In this document: positions 24,214-36,400 of the stretch, in pieces
Layout of the letters: every line of letters begins with the position of its first letter
Position numbering within the stretch: the stretch's first letter is position 1
NCBI GenBank assembly: GCA_014376765.1
Contig: JACMQX010000067.1
Coordinates: forward strand, 1-49,709
DNA from: Ramlibacter sp.
Lineage (GTDB): Bacteria; Pseudomonadota; Gammaproteobacteria; Burkholderiales; Burkholderiaceae_C
DNA: 49,709 nucleotides
Direction of reading: 5' to 3'
The notes under the pieces: generated by a model
Told to the model about the DNA's origin: nothing
Seen by the model: the letters and a program-made list of their open reading frames with translations, nothing else
The model's database searches: none
Position numbers and translations under genes: made by a program

Positions 24214-25266
24214 ATGAACATCGGTCAATTCACTCTCGCGAACAATGTGTTCGCGGCGCCTATGGCAGGCGTGACCGACCGGCCCTTCCGCCAGCTTTGC
24301 AAAGCCCTGGGCGCGGGCTATGCGGTGAGTGAAATGGTCACCTCGCGGCGCGATTTGTGGAACAGCCTGAAGACTTCGCGCCGCGCCAATCATGATGGCG
24401 AGGCTGCGCCCATCGCCGTGCAGATCGCCGGCACCGACGCACACATGATGGCCGATGCGGCCGCCTTCAACATTGACCGTGGCGCGCAGATTATCGACAT
24501 CAACATGGGTTGCCCGGCCAAGAAGGTTTGCAACAAGTGGGCCGGCTCAGCCCTGATGCAGGACGAGGCGCTGGCGCTGTCGATTGTTGAAGCGGTGGTG
24601 GCCGCGTGCGCGCCGCGCCATGTCCCGGTCACGCTCAAGATGCGCACCGGCTGGAGCCAGGACAACCGCAACGCGTTGGCGCTTGCGCGTGCCTTTGAAT
24701 CAGCCGGCATCCAGATGCTCACCATTCATGGCCGCACGCGCGAGCAAGGCTATGGCGGGCAGGCTGAATACGACACCATCGCCGAAGTGAAGGCAGCAGT
24801 TCGCGTGCCTGTGGTGGCCAATGGCGACATCACCTCACCGCTCAAAGCGCGCGAGGTGCTGGCGCGCACCGGCGCAGACGCGGTGATGATCGGCCGCGCA
24901 GCCCAGGGTCGGCCCTGGATTTTTCGCGAGATCACACACTTTCTGGCCACCGGCGAGACGCTTGCCGCGCCGCTGGTGGCCGAGGTCAAGCGCCTGTTGC
25001 TCGATCACCTGAATGAGCACTACGGCCTTTATGGCGAGCTCACTGGTGTGCGTACGGCACGCAAGCACATCGGCTGGTATGTCAGGCAGTTGCCAGGCGG
25101 CGAGGCTTTTCGCGCCCGCATGAACCTGCTTCAAAGCTGTGACCTGCAGCTGGCAGCCGTGGCTGATTTTTTTGATGCACTGGGGGCGGCGGGCGACCGC
25201 ATGCCCGCAGTGCGGGACGATGTACAGGGCCTGGCTGACGCCGCCCGGATGGAAATGACCGCATGA
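24214..25266 (+). CDS. dusB: tRNA-dihydrouridine synthase B
   Basis: 350 residues from ATG 24214, giving MNIGQFTLANNVFAAPMAGV, the usual DusB start. It is an FMN TIM barrel that reduces uridine in the tRNA D-loop. The catalytic cysteine is Cys106 in NMGCPAKKVCNKWAG; the phosphate-binding GADAVMIGRAAQGRPW is also present. The fis gene starts inside its stop codon (ATGA), the classical dusB-fis operon. Confidence 0.95.
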   Translation: MNIGQFTLANNVFAAPMAGVTDRPFRQLCKALGAGYAVSEMVTSRRDLWNSLKTSRRANHDGEAAPIAVQIAGTDAHMMADAAAFNIDRGAQIIDINMGCPAKKVCNKWAGSALMQDEALALSIVEAVVAACAPRHVPVTLKMRTGWSQDNRNALALARAFESAGIQMLTIHGRTREQGYGGQAEYDTIAEVKAAVRVPVVANGDITSPLKAREVLARTGADAVMIGRAAQGRPWIFREITHFLATGETLAAPLVAEVKRLLLDHLNEHYGLYGELTGVRTARKHIGWYVRQLPGGEAFRARMNLLQSCDLQLAAVADFFDALGAAGDRMPAVRDDVQGLADAARMEMTA

Positions 25267-25502
25267 GTAAAAAACAGATCGAGGAGTGTGTGCGCGCCAG
25301 TCTTGAAGGCTACTTCAAGGACTTGCGCGGCACGGAGCCAGACCGCATGTATGACATGCTGGTGAAGGTGGTGGAGAAGCCTCTTTTAGAGGTGGTGATG
25401 AAGCAGGCCGGCGACAACCAGTCCAAGGCGGCCGAGTGGCTGGGCCTGAACCGCAACACGCTGCGCAAGAAGCTGCTTGAGCACAAACTCATCAAGAAAT
25501 AA
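25263..25502 (+). CDS. fis: Fis-family DNA-binding protein
   Basis: 79 residues. The C-terminal helix-turn-helix [20 protein letters not shown] is nearly identical to that of E. coli Fis, preceded by the dimerization helices. It is about 20 residues shorter than the enteric protein and lacks the N-terminal beta-hairpin used to activate site-specific invertases, the usual form in beta-proteobacteria. Fis bends DNA and controls stable-RNA and growth-phase genes. It overlaps dusB by 4 bases. Confidence 0.93.
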   Translation: MSKKQIEECVRASLEGYFKDLRGTEPDRMYDMLVKVVEKPLLEVVMKQAGDNQSKAAEWLGLNRNTLRKKLLEHKLIKK

Positions 25503-25521
25503 CAAACGCCCGACATACAAC

Positions 25522-27090
<1,569 letters not shown>

Positions 27091-27091
27091 T

Positions 27092-28387
27092 TTACGCCAG
27101 TTGCGAAAAGACCTCGCGCGCGATGGCGATCGTTTGTGCGATGTCTTCGTCACTGTGCGCTGCGCTGACGAAACCCGCCTCATAGAGCGCGGGCGCAATG
27201 TAGACGCCGCGGTCCAGCAGGCCGTGAAACAGCTTGTTGAATTTGGCGCCGTCGCTCTTCATGACCGTGGGGTAGTTCTGCGGCAGCGTATCGAGCAGGA
27301 AGAAGCCGAACATGCCGCCTTCGCAGTCGGCGCTGAATGCCACACCTTGTTCGGTTGCGGCGGCTGACAGGCCATCCACCAGCTTTCGTGTTTTGAGCGA
27401 GAGCGCGTCAAAGAAGCCCGGCTTGCGCAGCTCGCGCAGTGTCGCCAGGCCGCAGGCTGTTGCAACCGGGTTGCCCGACAACGTGCCCGCCTGGTACACG
27501 GGGCCAAGCGGCGCAAGGTTTTCCATAATGGCGCGCGGCCCGCCAAAGGCTGCGAGCGGCATGCCGCCGCCGATCACCTTGCCCAGCACGGTGATGTCTG
27601 GCGCAAAGCCAGGGATGTTTTTTGCATAGACGCTTTGTGCGCAACCCAGCGCCACGCGGCATCCGGTCATGACTTCGTCAAACACCAGCAGGGCGCCATG
27701 TTGCGTGCACAGCTCGCGGCAACGCGTCATGAAAGGCACACTGGCGCGCACGAAGTTCATGTTGCCCGCGATCGGCTCAATCATCAGGCAGGCGAGGTCT
27801 TTTCCGTGCAGCTCAAAAGCTTCTTCAAGCTGGGGGATGTTGTTGTATTCGAGCACTATGGTGTGCTTGATCACTTCTGGCGGGACGCCGGCACTGGTCG
27901 GGTTGCCGAAGGTTGCCAGGCCCGAGCCAGCCTTCACGAGCAGCGCATCGGCGTGGCCGTGGTAGCAGCCTTCGAATTTGATCAGCTTGCTGCGCCCCGT
28001 GGCGCCGCGCGCCAGGCGGATCGCGCTCATCGCCGCCTCGGTGCCCGAACTCACCAGCCGCACCATGTCCATGGATGGCACCAACTGCAGGATCTCTTCA
28101 GCCAGTTCGATTTCACGCTCCGTTGGTGCGCCGAACGAGAAGCCCTCCATCACCGCTTTCTGAACGGCCTCAACCACGGCGGGATGGCCATGGCCCAGGA
28201 TCATTGGCCCCCACGAGCCGATGTAGTCAATGAAACGCGTGTCGTTGGCGTCCCAGAAATACGCGCCCTGCGCACGCTTGACGAAGCGCGGCGTACCCCC
28301 CACCGCTTTGAATGCACGCACCGGCGAATTGACGCCGCCGGGAATGACCGCGCGTGCGCGGGAGAAGAGTTGTTCGTTCAGGTCCAT
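27092..28387 (-). CDS. hemL: Glutamate-1-semialdehyde 2,1-aminomutase
   Basis: 431 residues, a PLP enzyme that makes 5-aminolevulinate for heme. Visible are [20 protein letters not shown] (cofactor phosphate site), FDEVMTGCR and the PLP-lysine region [19 protein letters not shown] (about 260-278). The start ATG is at 28385-28387. It converges on purH with one base between the stop codons, leaving no room for a separate terminator. Confidence 0.96.
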   Translation of the reverse strand: MDLNEQLFSRARAVIPGGVNSPVRAFKAVGGTPRFVKRAQGAYFWDANDTRFIDYIGSWGPMILGHGHPAVVEAVQKAVMEGFSFGAPTEREIELAEEILQLVPSMDMVRLVSSGTEAAMSAIRLARGATGRSKLIKFEGCYHGHADALLVKAGSGLATFGNPTSAGVPPEVIKHTIVLEYNNIPQLEEAFELHGKDLACLMIEPIAGNMNFVRASVPFMTRCRELCTQHGALLVFDEVMTGCRVALGCAQSVYAKNIPGFAPDITVLGKVIGGGMPLAAFGGPRAIMENLAPLGPVYQAGTLSGNPVATACGLATLRELRKPGFFDALSLKTRKLVDGLSAAATEQGVAFSADCEGGMFGFFLLDTLPQNYPTVMKSDGAKFNKLFHGLLDRGVYIAPALYEAGFVSAAHSDEDIAQTIAIAREVFSQLA

Positions 28388-28457
28388 GGCAGTAAGGTAG
28401 GGAAAGGTAGGGTAGGTAAGAGGCAGGGTAAGTAGAAGTGCCAGGGCGCCTTCGCGA

Positions 28458-28494
28458 GCAACCGCAGAACCGGCCCCGCCGGGCTGCTGGTTGC
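28458..28494. repeat. Dispersed hairpin repeat, copy 2
   Basis: Identical to 16479-16515 except for the three loop bases (CCC here, TTT there). It lies between thiD and hemL, which are on the same strand. It is followed by the dyad GGCGCC-GCA-GGCGC (28510-28523). It may attenuate transcription between the two genes or protect a transcript end. Confidence 0.7.
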
Positions 28495-28533
28495 GCGCCC
28501 CTTGGGGTAGGCGCCGCAGGCGCTTCGGGTGGG

Positions 28534-29454
28534 TTAGTGCTTCGTCATCGCCTGCAGTTCAGCTTCAGTCAACTCGCCCTCAGCGTCGGCATCTGCATCG
28601 GGTTGGGCCCAGAACAAACGGTCGGGCACCACGTTGCCCATGCCGGGGCGAAAGCCCGCGTCGAGGCAGCGGTCTAGGTATCCCAGTGCTTCAGTCGTGG
28701 CTGCGGCCAGGTCGCTGCCGCTGGCAATCAACGCGGCGAGTGCTGCACTGAGCGTGTCGCCCGCGCCAGAGAACACCGCCTCGAAGCGCTCGAATTTACT
28801 GCTGCTCAACACCGCCTGTGGAGATGCGAGGACGTTGTCGACGAACTGCTCGGGCAAGGGGATGCCAGTGACCAGCGTGTAGGGCACGCCCAGTTGCCCG
28901 GCGGCCTTTGCAATATCGCGAGCAGTGGGGCTGCGTTCGCTGCTCCAGTCGGGAAGAAGCCATCGCCACAACGTACTGTGGTTTCCCACCAACACGGTGG
29001 TCTGGGGCAGCATCAGCTCGCGAAAGGCATCGAGGTAGAGGTCAATCTGGCCTTCGTCCCACCATGACAGGTTGGGCATATAGGCCACCAGTGGCACGTC
29101 GGCATAGTCCGCGGCGATACCGGCAACGGTGCTGATGTTCTCGGGGCTGCCGACAAAGCCGACCTTGATCACCTGCACCGGCACATCTTCAAGAATCGCG
29201 CGCGCCTGCTCGGCCACGACCTCTTCGTCGAATGCAAAATGCTCGAAGATTTCGGCGGTGTCGCGCGCGTACGCGCCGGTCACGACCGACAAGGCATGCG
29301 CGCCAACCGACGCAATGGCGGTCACGTCCCCCGCAAGGCCGCCGGCACCGCTGGGGTCGCTGGCGTTGAAGCACATGACGCAGGCCGGGCGTTCATCGTC
29401 AGTTTCAGATGCCGCCCCGGCAGCGTCTGAATTTTCTTGATTGGGATTTACCAT
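28534..29454 (-). CDS. thiD: ThiD-like hydroxymethylpyrimidine(-phosphate) kinase
   Basis: 306 residues of the ribokinase superfamily. [21 protein letters not shown] (about 31-51, in two parts ASDPSGAGG and LAGDVTAIA) matches the substrate-binding start of ThiD, which phosphorylates the thiamin pyrimidine. The anion-hole motif is [14 protein letters not shown] rather than the HGTGCTLSAA of canonical ThiD, and the protein is 35-40 residues longer than E. coli ThiD, with an acidic tail ([14 protein letters not shown]). No other thi gene or TPP riboswitch is nearby. A different ribokinase-type substrate is possible. Confidence 0.65.
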   Translation of the reverse strand: MVNPNQENSDAAGAASETDDERPACVMCFNASDPSGAGGLAGDVTAIASVGAHALSVVTGAYARDTAEIFEHFAFDEEVVAEQARAILEDVPVQVIKVGFVGSPENISTVAGIAADYADVPLVAYMPNLSWWDEGQIDLYLDAFRELMLPQTTVLVGNHSTLWRWLLPDWSSERSPTARDIAKAAGQLGVPYTLVTGIPLPEQFVDNVLASPQAVLSSSKFERFEAVFSGAGDTLSAALAALIASGSDLAAATTEALGYLDRCLDAGFRPGMGNVVPDRLFWAQPDADADAEGELTEAELQAMTKH

Positions 29455-29536
29455 GGGGAAGCAGGCCAGTGAGGATGCAAGGACGCGACGCAGCGCCGAT
29501 ACAATCGTTGCATTCTATTAGAAGGCCCCTTAAGCT

Positions 29537-29710
29537 GTGACTGAATCAAAAACTTGGATGTGTCTGATTTGCGGTTGGATCTACGACGAAGCCGAAGGCG
29601 CACCGGAACATGGCATTGGACCCGGAACGCCATGGGATCAGGTACCAATGAACTGGACATGTCCTGAGTGCGGCGCACGCAAGGAAGACTTTGAGATGGT
29701 TCAGATCTGA
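29537..29710 (+). CDS. Rubredoxin
   Basis: 57 residues read from a GTG at 29537; an in-frame ATG (TGG-ATG-TGT) eight codons on is too close to the first cysteine. The two iron-binding pairs are MCLICGWIYDEAEG and WTCPECGARKEDFEMV (C-x2-C twice), typical of a one-iron rubredoxin electron carrier. GAAGG lies upstream. It is divergent from thiD and 90 bases before pilG, an order often seen in Burkholderiales. Confidence 0.93.
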   Translation: MTESKTWMCLICGWIYDEAEGAPEHGIGPGTPWDQVPMNWTCPECGARKEDFEMVQI

Positions 29711-29800
29711 TGCTTGGTGAGCACACTGACCGTATCGCCGCCGACCAGGCCCGGCCGTCAAGGCAGGCGACACCCTGAAAATTACCAGGAGCACCCCCCA

Positions 29801-30199
29801 GTGAGCACAACCGGATCAGGTTTTAAGGTTTTGGTGATTGACGACAGCAACACCATCCGGCGCAGTGCCGAGATTTTCCTCAAGCAGGGCGGCCATGATG
29901 TGCTTTTGGCCGAAGATGGCTTTGATGCACTGGCCAAAGTCAACGACTACAAGCCTCATCTGATTTTCTGCGACATCCTCATGCCTCGCCTTGACGGTTA
30001 CCAGACCTGTGCCATCATCAAACGCAACGCAAAGTTCGCCGCTGTGCCTGTGGTCATGCTGTCTTCCAAAGATGGTGTGTTCGACAAGGCTCGGGGCCGC
30101 ATGGTGGGCTCGCAGGAGTATTTGACCAAGCCTTTTACAAAAGACCAGTTGCTGCAAGCGGTCCAGCAATTCGGCTCCATCCAACAAGGAGAAATCTGA
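29801..30199 (+). CDS. pilG: Type IV pilus chemosensory response regulator PilG
   Basis: 132 residues from GTG 29801, preceded by CCAGGAGC. A single CheY-like receiver: acidic pair Asp14-Asp15 (VIDDSNTIRR), phospho-acceptor Asp58 (LIFCDILMP) and Lys in YLTKPFTK. PilG relays the ChpA kinase signal to pilus extension. The stop overlaps the pilH start by one base (TGATG). Confidence 0.93.
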   Translation: MSTTGSGFKVLVIDDSNTIRRSAEIFLKQGGHDVLLAEDGFDALAKVNDYKPHLIFCDILMPRLDGYQTCAIIKRNAKFAAVPVVMLSSKDGVFDKARGRMVGSQEYLTKPFTKDQLLQAVQQFGSIQQGEI

Positions 30200-30564
30200 T
30201 GCCCATTCAAAAGGTATTGGTCGTGGACGATTCCAAGACCGAATTGATGTATCTCACAGACCTGCTTCAAAAAAACGGCATGTCGGTGAAAACAGCGGAA
30301 AACGCTGACGACGCCTTCCGGCGGCTGGCCGAGGAGAAGCCCGACCTGATCCTGATGGACGTGGTGATGCCCGGGCAAAACGGTTTTCAGCTGACACGGG
30401 CCATTACCCGCGATCCTAAATTTGCAGACGTACCCATCATCATGTGTACCAGCAAGAATCAGGAAACCGACCGTGTCTGGGGTATGCGTCAGGGGGCGCG
30501 TGACTACATCACCAAGCCAGTGGACGCGCAAGAGCTGATGGCCAAGATCAAGGCACTGAGTTAA
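30199..30564 (+). CDS. pilH: Type IV pilus chemosensory response regulator PilH
   Basis: 121 residues, a single receiver with Asp10-Asp11 (VVDDSKTELMYL), phospho-acceptor Asp54 (LILMDVVMPGQNGF) and Lys in YITKPVDAQ. PilH opposes PilG, acting as a phosphate sink or retraction regulator in twitching systems. Overlap with pilG and the 9-base gap to pilI show one operon. Confidence 0.93.
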   Translation: MPIQKVLVVDDSKTELMYLTDLLQKNGMSVKTAENADDAFRRLAEEKPDLILMDVVMPGQNGFQLTRAITRDPKFADVPIIMCTSKNQETDRVWGMRQGARDYITKPVDAQELMAKIKALS

Positions 30565-30573
30565 TTACCACGC

Positions 30574-31104
30574 ATGGCAAATCGCGAAGCCCTCCGAGAG
30601 CTACAAAGCCGGCTTGCCACCCGTTTGCAGGCTGCGCGCACCGAAGGCGTTGCCGCGTCCTGGCTTGCGGTGGAGGCAGCAGGAAGCAAATACCTCTTTC
30701 CGTTGAGCCAGTCGGGTGAGATTTTCCCGTGGTCTACGACCCAGCCCGTTCCCTACACGCAGCGTTGGTTCCTTGGCGTGGCCAACTTGCGCGGCGGGCT
30801 GTATGGCGTTGTCGATCTGGCCAGCTTCGTCGCTGGCGGCGCACCCTCAGCGCGCGCGGAACTGGCCCGGCTCGACTCCCGCCTTGTGGCACTGAATGCG
30901 GTACTTGGCGTGAATTGCGCCCTGCTGATTGACCGGCTTGCCGGTCTGCGTGGCATGGATGCGTTCTCGGCGTCGGCACCAGCGGCCGCCGAAGCGCCAC
31001 CCTATTTCGGCACCAGTTACACCGATGCCAACGGCGCTGTCTGGCAGGAAATCAACCTGCAGACACTTTCCCAACAACCCCAATTCCTGAGCATCAGCGC
31101 TTAA
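30574..31104 (+). CDS. pilI: CheW-like adaptor PilI
   Basis: 176 residues of CheW fold: [21 protein letters not shown] and [20 protein letters not shown] are the hallmark strands that link chemoreceptor PilJ to kinase ChpA. No clear ribosome binding site precedes the ATG at 30574, so translation may rely on coupling with pilH. Confidence 0.88.
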   Translation: MANREALRELQSRLATRLQAARTEGVAASWLAVEAAGSKYLFPLSQSGEIFPWSTTQPVPYTQRWFLGVANLRGGLYGVVDLASFVAGGAPSARAELARLDSRLVALNAVLGVNCALLIDRLAGLRGMDAFSASAPAAAEAPPYFGTSYTDANGAVWQEINLQTLSQQPQFLSISA

Positions 31105-31127
31105 AAGATTTCCTGGAAGGCTGCACC

Positions 31128-33416
31128 ATGTCCGTCGTTGACTACCTAAAAAAATATCTCTTCACCCGCAAGGGCCAGGACGAATCCGGATTGAGCGTGG
31201 CAATGCCGGACGCTTCGATGGATCCCATGGCGACGGGCGCCATGAATGGCGGTAGCAATACCGTGGCGATGACCTCGAGCGACTACAACCGGCAGGGCCC
31301 GTCTGCCGCCGTGCTCATGCCTGATGACGAGCCGCAAGCAGAGGGTGCCGACCTGCTCACCATGCCGCTGCTTGGGCGGCGCACGGTAACCCAGCACCAG
31401 CGACTGCTGGGCGTAACGCTGGGCGTCGCACTTGTTGTGCTGGGCGGTACAGCGGTCTATACGGTGCGGCAGACGGACAAGGTTGCCCAACAGGTGGCTG
31501 CCACCGGCCAGTCGCTCATGCAGTCGCAGCGCCTTGCCAAGTCGGTATCGCAGGCCTTGGTGGGGAGCGCGCAGGCCTTTCCCGACGTGAAGGAAAGCTC
31601 TGACGTGCTGGCCAGGACGGTGCGGGGGCTGAAGGCCGGTGACCCGGCCATCGAACTGGCCGCGGTTTCCAATGAATACGTTGATGATGTGGACAAGGTC
31701 ACACCGCTCATGGAGCGCGCCGAAAAGAATGCCGGCACCGTGATGGGCCAGCAAAAAATCCTGACCCAGGTGGGCGCGGCACTTCGCACCATCAATCGCC
31801 AGTCCTCAGACCTGCTGGAAATCGCCGAGACCGTGTCTTCGCTCAAGCTGCAGCAAAACGCGGCGGCGGCAGAAATTTCCGCCTCTGGCCAGCTCGTGAT
31901 GTTGACGCAGCGTATCGGCAAGTCCGCCAACGAATTCCTGACCATGGAAGGCGTCAGCCCCGAAGCTGTGTTCCTGCTCGGCAAGGACTTGAACTCCTTC
32001 AAGGAAATCGCCCAGGGCTTGCTTGACGGCAGCCCCGAACTGCGCCTGACCAGTTCCAAGGACCCGCAAACGCGCGAGCGCATTGAAGCACTGCTCAAGC
32101 TCTATGAAGAAACGCGCACACAGGCCGGCGCCATTCTCGGCAACCTGCAGGGGTTGGTGTCTGCCCGTGAAGCGCAGTCTTCGATCATTTCTGACAGCGA
32201 GCCGTTGCGCCGCGACCTGACCGTGCTGCAGAGCAAGCTGTCGTCACAGACGGGTTTATCGGCCGTTGCCTTTTTTATCCTCGCGCTATCGGCCCTCACC
32301 GCCCTGTTGTGTGCGGGCGGCCTGGCATTTGCCCAGCTTCAGGACAGCCGCCAACGCCAGGGCGTTGCGGAAAGCCAGCGTCTTGAAGCCGAGCGCCAGG
32401 AGCAGGAAGCCAAACGCGTCAATGACGCCAACCAGGCGGCCATTTTGCGATTGATGAATGAGCTTCAGACAGTAGCCGAAGGCGACCTGACCCAGGAAGC
32501 AACGGTGACCGAAGACATCACGGGCGCTATCGCCGACTCGGTGAACTACACGGTGGAAGAGTTGCGCCAGCTGGTGGGCAACGTGCAGAGCACGGTCACC
32601 CGCGTGGCGCAGACGACGGCTCAGGTGGAAAGCACCTCCACCGAACTGCTGGCGGCCTCCACCGAACAGCTGCGCGAGATCCGCGAAACCGGCCAGTCGG
32701 TGCTGGACATGGCAGGCCGAATCAACCAGGTGTCTGGCCAGGCGCAGGAATCAGCCCAGGTGGCCCGGCAGTCACTGCTGGCGGCAGAGTCGGGCCTGGC
32801 AGCCGTGCAAAACGCCATCGGTGGCATGAACTCCATCCGCGACCAGATCCAGGAAACCTCCAAGCGGATCAAGCGGCTGGGTGAATCGTCCCAGGAGATT
32901 GGTGAAATCACCGAGCTGATTTCGGACATTACCGAGCAAACGAACGTGCTGGCCCTGAACGCCGCCATCCAGGCGGCCTCAGCGGGTGAAGCGGGACGAG
33001 GTTTCTCGGTGGTGGCCGAAGAAGTGCAGCGGCTGGCTGAACGCTCCGCAGACGCAACGCGGCAGATCTCTGCGTTGGTGAAAGCCATTCAGACCGACAC
33101 CCAGGACGCAGTGGCCGCCATGGAGCGCTCCACGCAGGGTGTGGTGGAAGGGGCCAAGCTGTCAGACAACGCAGGTACCGCCTTGACCGAGATTGACCAG
33201 GTGTCCCGCAAGCTTGCCGACCTGATTGAACAGATTTCCACCTCTGCTTCCCGCGAGGCCGAATCAGCCAATGTGGTGGCTGGCAACATCCAGCATATTT
33301 TTGCGGTGACAGAACAAACCGGAGAAGGTACGCGCACGACTGCTCAGCAGGTGCGCGAGCTGTCCCGGATGGCTGAAGAGTTACGCCAATCGGTGTCACG
33401 GTTCAAGATCGCCTGA
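31128..33416 (+). CDS. pilJ: Type IV pilus chemoreceptor PilJ (methyl-accepting chemotaxis protein)
   Basis: 762 residues with GGAAGG before the ATG. An unusual acidic cytoplasmic lead of about 85 residues precedes the first membrane segment ([20 protein letters not shown]). The periplasmic part (about 110-375) holds two PilJ sensor domains ([35 protein letters not shown]); a second membrane segment ([20 protein letters not shown]) and a HAMP follow. The signalling hairpin tip [20 protein letters not shown] is conserved. PilJ senses surface contact or pilin and controls ChpA. Confidence 0.93.
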   Translation: MSVVDYLKKYLFTRKGQDESGLSVAMPDASMDPMATGAMNGGSNTVAMTSSDYNRQGPSAAVLMPDDEPQAEGADLLTMPLLGRRTVTQHQRLLGVTLGVALVVLGGTAVYTVRQTDKVAQQVAATGQSLMQSQRLAKSVSQALVGSAQAFPDVKESSDVLARTVRGLKAGDPAIELAAVSNEYVDDVDKVTPLMERAEKNAGTVMGQQKILTQVGAALRTINRQSSDLLEIAETVSSLKLQQNAAAAEISASGQLVMLTQRIGKSANEFLTMEGVSPEAVFLLGKDLNSFKEIAQGLLDGSPELRLTSSKDPQTRERIEALLKLYEETRTQAGAILGNLQGLVSAREAQSSIISDSEPLRRDLTVLQSKLSSQTGLSAVAFFILALSALTALLCAGGLAFAQLQDSRQRQGVAESQRLEAERQEQEAKRVNDANQAAILRLMNELQTVAEGDLTQEATVTEDITGAIADSVNYTVEELRQLVGNVQSTVTRVAQTTAQVESTSTELLAASTEQLREIRETGQSVLDMAGRINQVSGQAQESAQVARQSLLAAESGLAAVQNAIGGMNSIRDQIQETSKRIKRLGESSQEIGEITELISDITEQTNVLALNAAIQAASAGEAGRGFSVVAEEVQRLAERSADATRQISALVKAIQTDTQDAVAAMERSTQGVVEGAKLSDNAGTALTEIDQVSRKLADLIEQISTSASREAESANVVAGNIQHIFAVTEQTGEGTRTTAQQVRELSRMAEELRQSVSRFKIA

Positions 33417-33459
33417 GCCATAGACAGTTCAAGGATCCCCCGCCAACCAGCATTACGTA

Positions 33460-36400
33460 GTGGACGCATCCATGCAAGTTAACGACGCCAGTTCTGCCAG
33501 CGACATCAATCTCGCGGTCAACGACCTTGGCCCTTTGGCCTGGGTGCTTGAAGAGTTGCGCAAGTCGCTCGACGGTGCGACAAAGGCGCTGCGCCGCTTT
33601 GTGCGCGACGCTGACCTTGCCAGAGGCTCAGATCTTGCCGCCATCGACGGCAGCCAGTTGCGGATTGCCCGGCAGCAGCTGCACCAAGCGGTCGGCGCGC
33701 TCGAGATGGTCGGGCTTGGCGCGCCGGCCTATGTGCTCAAGGCCATGGAAGCTGTGGTCCAGAAGTTTGTGCTGCGGCCCGAGTTATGCAGCGAAGATGC
33801 AGCGGCCAAGGTCGAGCGCGCGAGCTTCGCGCTGACTGAATACCTCGAAGGTGTCCTGGTGGGTAAGGCGATCTCGCCGATTGCCTTGTTCCCCCAATAC
33901 CGTGATGTGCAGGAGCTGGCAAGTGGCGACCGCGTTCACCCGGCTGACCTGTGGCAGATGGAGTGGCGCTGGATTGACCCGCAGGTCACGCTGGGCAACG
34001 CCACGATGGTCTACGACCCGGCAGTGCGTTCTCGCCTTGACCAGACAGTGCTCAAGATCGTCAAAGGCGGGGACGTCACTTCTGCGCGTGAAATGCGCAA
34101 TATCAGCCTGGCGTTGGCAGGCTCCCAGGCGGCGCTTCAGCCGCGGATCTTCTGGAAAATCTGTGCGGCTTTCTTTGAGGCCATCAGCCTGGGCTTGCTG
34201 CCTGGCGATGTTTATGTCAAACGCGCTGCTTCACGCATCCTGATGCAGTACACCACCCTGGCCAAAGGCGACATGGGCGTGTCCGACCGCCTGGCGCTGG
34301 ACTTGCTGTTTTTCTGCATGCAGGCTGCACCGCAGGCCAACGTCGATGCGCCCGCCCTGACGGCAGTGCGCAAGGCCTGGGGCCTCGCCCGCTTCAAGCC
34401 GGTGGACTACCAGACCAGCCTGTTCGGCCGCTTTGACCCGGCGCTACTGGCACAGGCCCGCAAGCGCATCGCCGCGGCCAAGGACACCTGGTCGACGCTG
34501 TCGAGCGGGGACACCAACAAGCTCAAGGGCGTTGCCGACCAGTTCAGTCTGGTCAGCGATTCACTCACGAAGCTGCACCCGGCCAGCGCTCCGCTGGCAC
34601 AGGCGCTCACGCGTGCCATTGAAGCCACCGCGCGTTCCGGGCAACCGCCCAGCACCGAGTTGTCCATGGAAGTGGCCACATCGGTCCTGTACCTGGAAGC
34701 TGCTTTCGAGGACCTTGACCCCGCAGACGAAACGCTGGCCGTACGCACCGCGCGCCTGGCCGAGCGGCTTGAAAACGTCCGTGATGGCGGTCAGCCGCAA
34801 CCGCTTGAAATCTGGATGGAAGAGCTGTACCGCCGCGTCAGCGACCGCCAGACGATGGGTAGCGTGGTGGGTGAGTTGCGTACCAACCTGAATGCGCTGG
34901 AAAAGTCGCTTGACCAGTTCTTCCGCAATCCGCAGGACAAGGTACCGCTGCGCGACGTCCCGACGCAGCTGGCGCAAATGCGCGGGGTGATGTCTGTGCT
35001 GGGCCTGGATCAGGCCTCACTCGCTGTGGTGCGAATGCGCGACGCAGTCGAGCAGATCATGGTCACCGACATCGACGAGGAAAAGGCCCGGGCGGCCGGC
35101 ACCTTCGACAGGCTGGGGAATAACTTGGGCGCCCTCGGGTTCCTGATCGACATGCTGAACTACCAGCCTGCGCTGGCCAAGAAGCTGTTTGTCTACGACG
35201 AGGAAAAGGGCGAGTTGCGCCCATTGATGGGCCGTGCCCACCAGGCGATCCCGGAGTCTGAAACCCAGGCTTCCGCGAACGAAAGCCTGTCGCAGGAAGC
35301 GCTGGCTGTTGTGAACGACGCTGCGCTGGCGGAGCAGCCGGCCCTGGCGCGTTCGGCACGCGACGCAGCGGTGGCCGTGTCGTTGCGTGACCCGCAGGCT
35401 GAAGCTGCCGCCATGGGCCAGCTTGCGCAGACGGCCAAGCCACCTGCGGCCGCGCCGCCCATGCCCGAGGCGAGCGACGATTTTGAGGAAGACGACCTGC
35501 GCGACATCTTCCTTGAAGAAGCCCGCGAGGTCGTGCAAAACGGCCTGGCTGCGATTGCTGCGCTTCGCGACAACCCGGCCGATGTGTCGGAGCAGACCAC
35601 GCTGCGGCGCGCGTTCCATACCCTCAAGGGCAGCTCGCGCATGGTCGGACTCAACGAGTTCGGTGAGGCCGGCTGGTCGATGGAGCAGGTGCTCAACGCC
35701 TGGCTGGCCGACCAGAAGCCCGCCAGCAACGACCTGTTGACCTTGTCGCACGACGCGATGCAGGGCTTCAGCCGCTGGACAGATGACATTGCCGCGGGCA
35801 CTGACGGTCACTGGAAGGCGGCCGCATTCCGTGCGTCGTCTGAAGCGCTGCGCAATGAAAACCGGCTGCTATCGCTGGAGCTGCCAGCGCCCGTTGCAGC
35901 AGTGCAGGACGTGGCGCCTGAACTTGCTCTTGCCGCAACCGAAGAGCACATGCCGGTTGTGGAGATCGATGACCTCGGCGATATGTTCGAGCCTGACATG
36001 CCGGCGGCTTCAGACGCAGCACCGCAACCGGTTGAGATAGCAGGCATTGACTTTGGCAGCCTGTCAGCTGTTTCTGGTCTAGGCCCCGACGTACCTGCGC
36101 AAGCGCCTGTCAAGGCGGCGGTGGCTGACCTTCCCGACTTTTCTGTTGAGCTTGAAACGCCGCAAGCGGCCGCTGCAGAATCACCAGAATCACCAGAGGC
36201 TGCAGACTTCGATCTGTCCAACCTGGGCGACTTTGACTTTGAAGTTGCAACGCCCGCTGTCGCCCCGGCTGATCCAGCAGCGACAGAGCGTGATCAGCAG
36301 ATCGAGGAAGAGCCAGAGACCGCGATGGACTTCAACGATGCTTCGTCAGATGACCAGATCAAGGTCATCGGGGCGTTGCGCATCGGCATCCCGCTGTACA

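Noticed and set aside
29455-29536. TPP riboswitch upstream of thiD
   Set aside because: The conserved CTGAGA and ACCTGA-type elements are not present.
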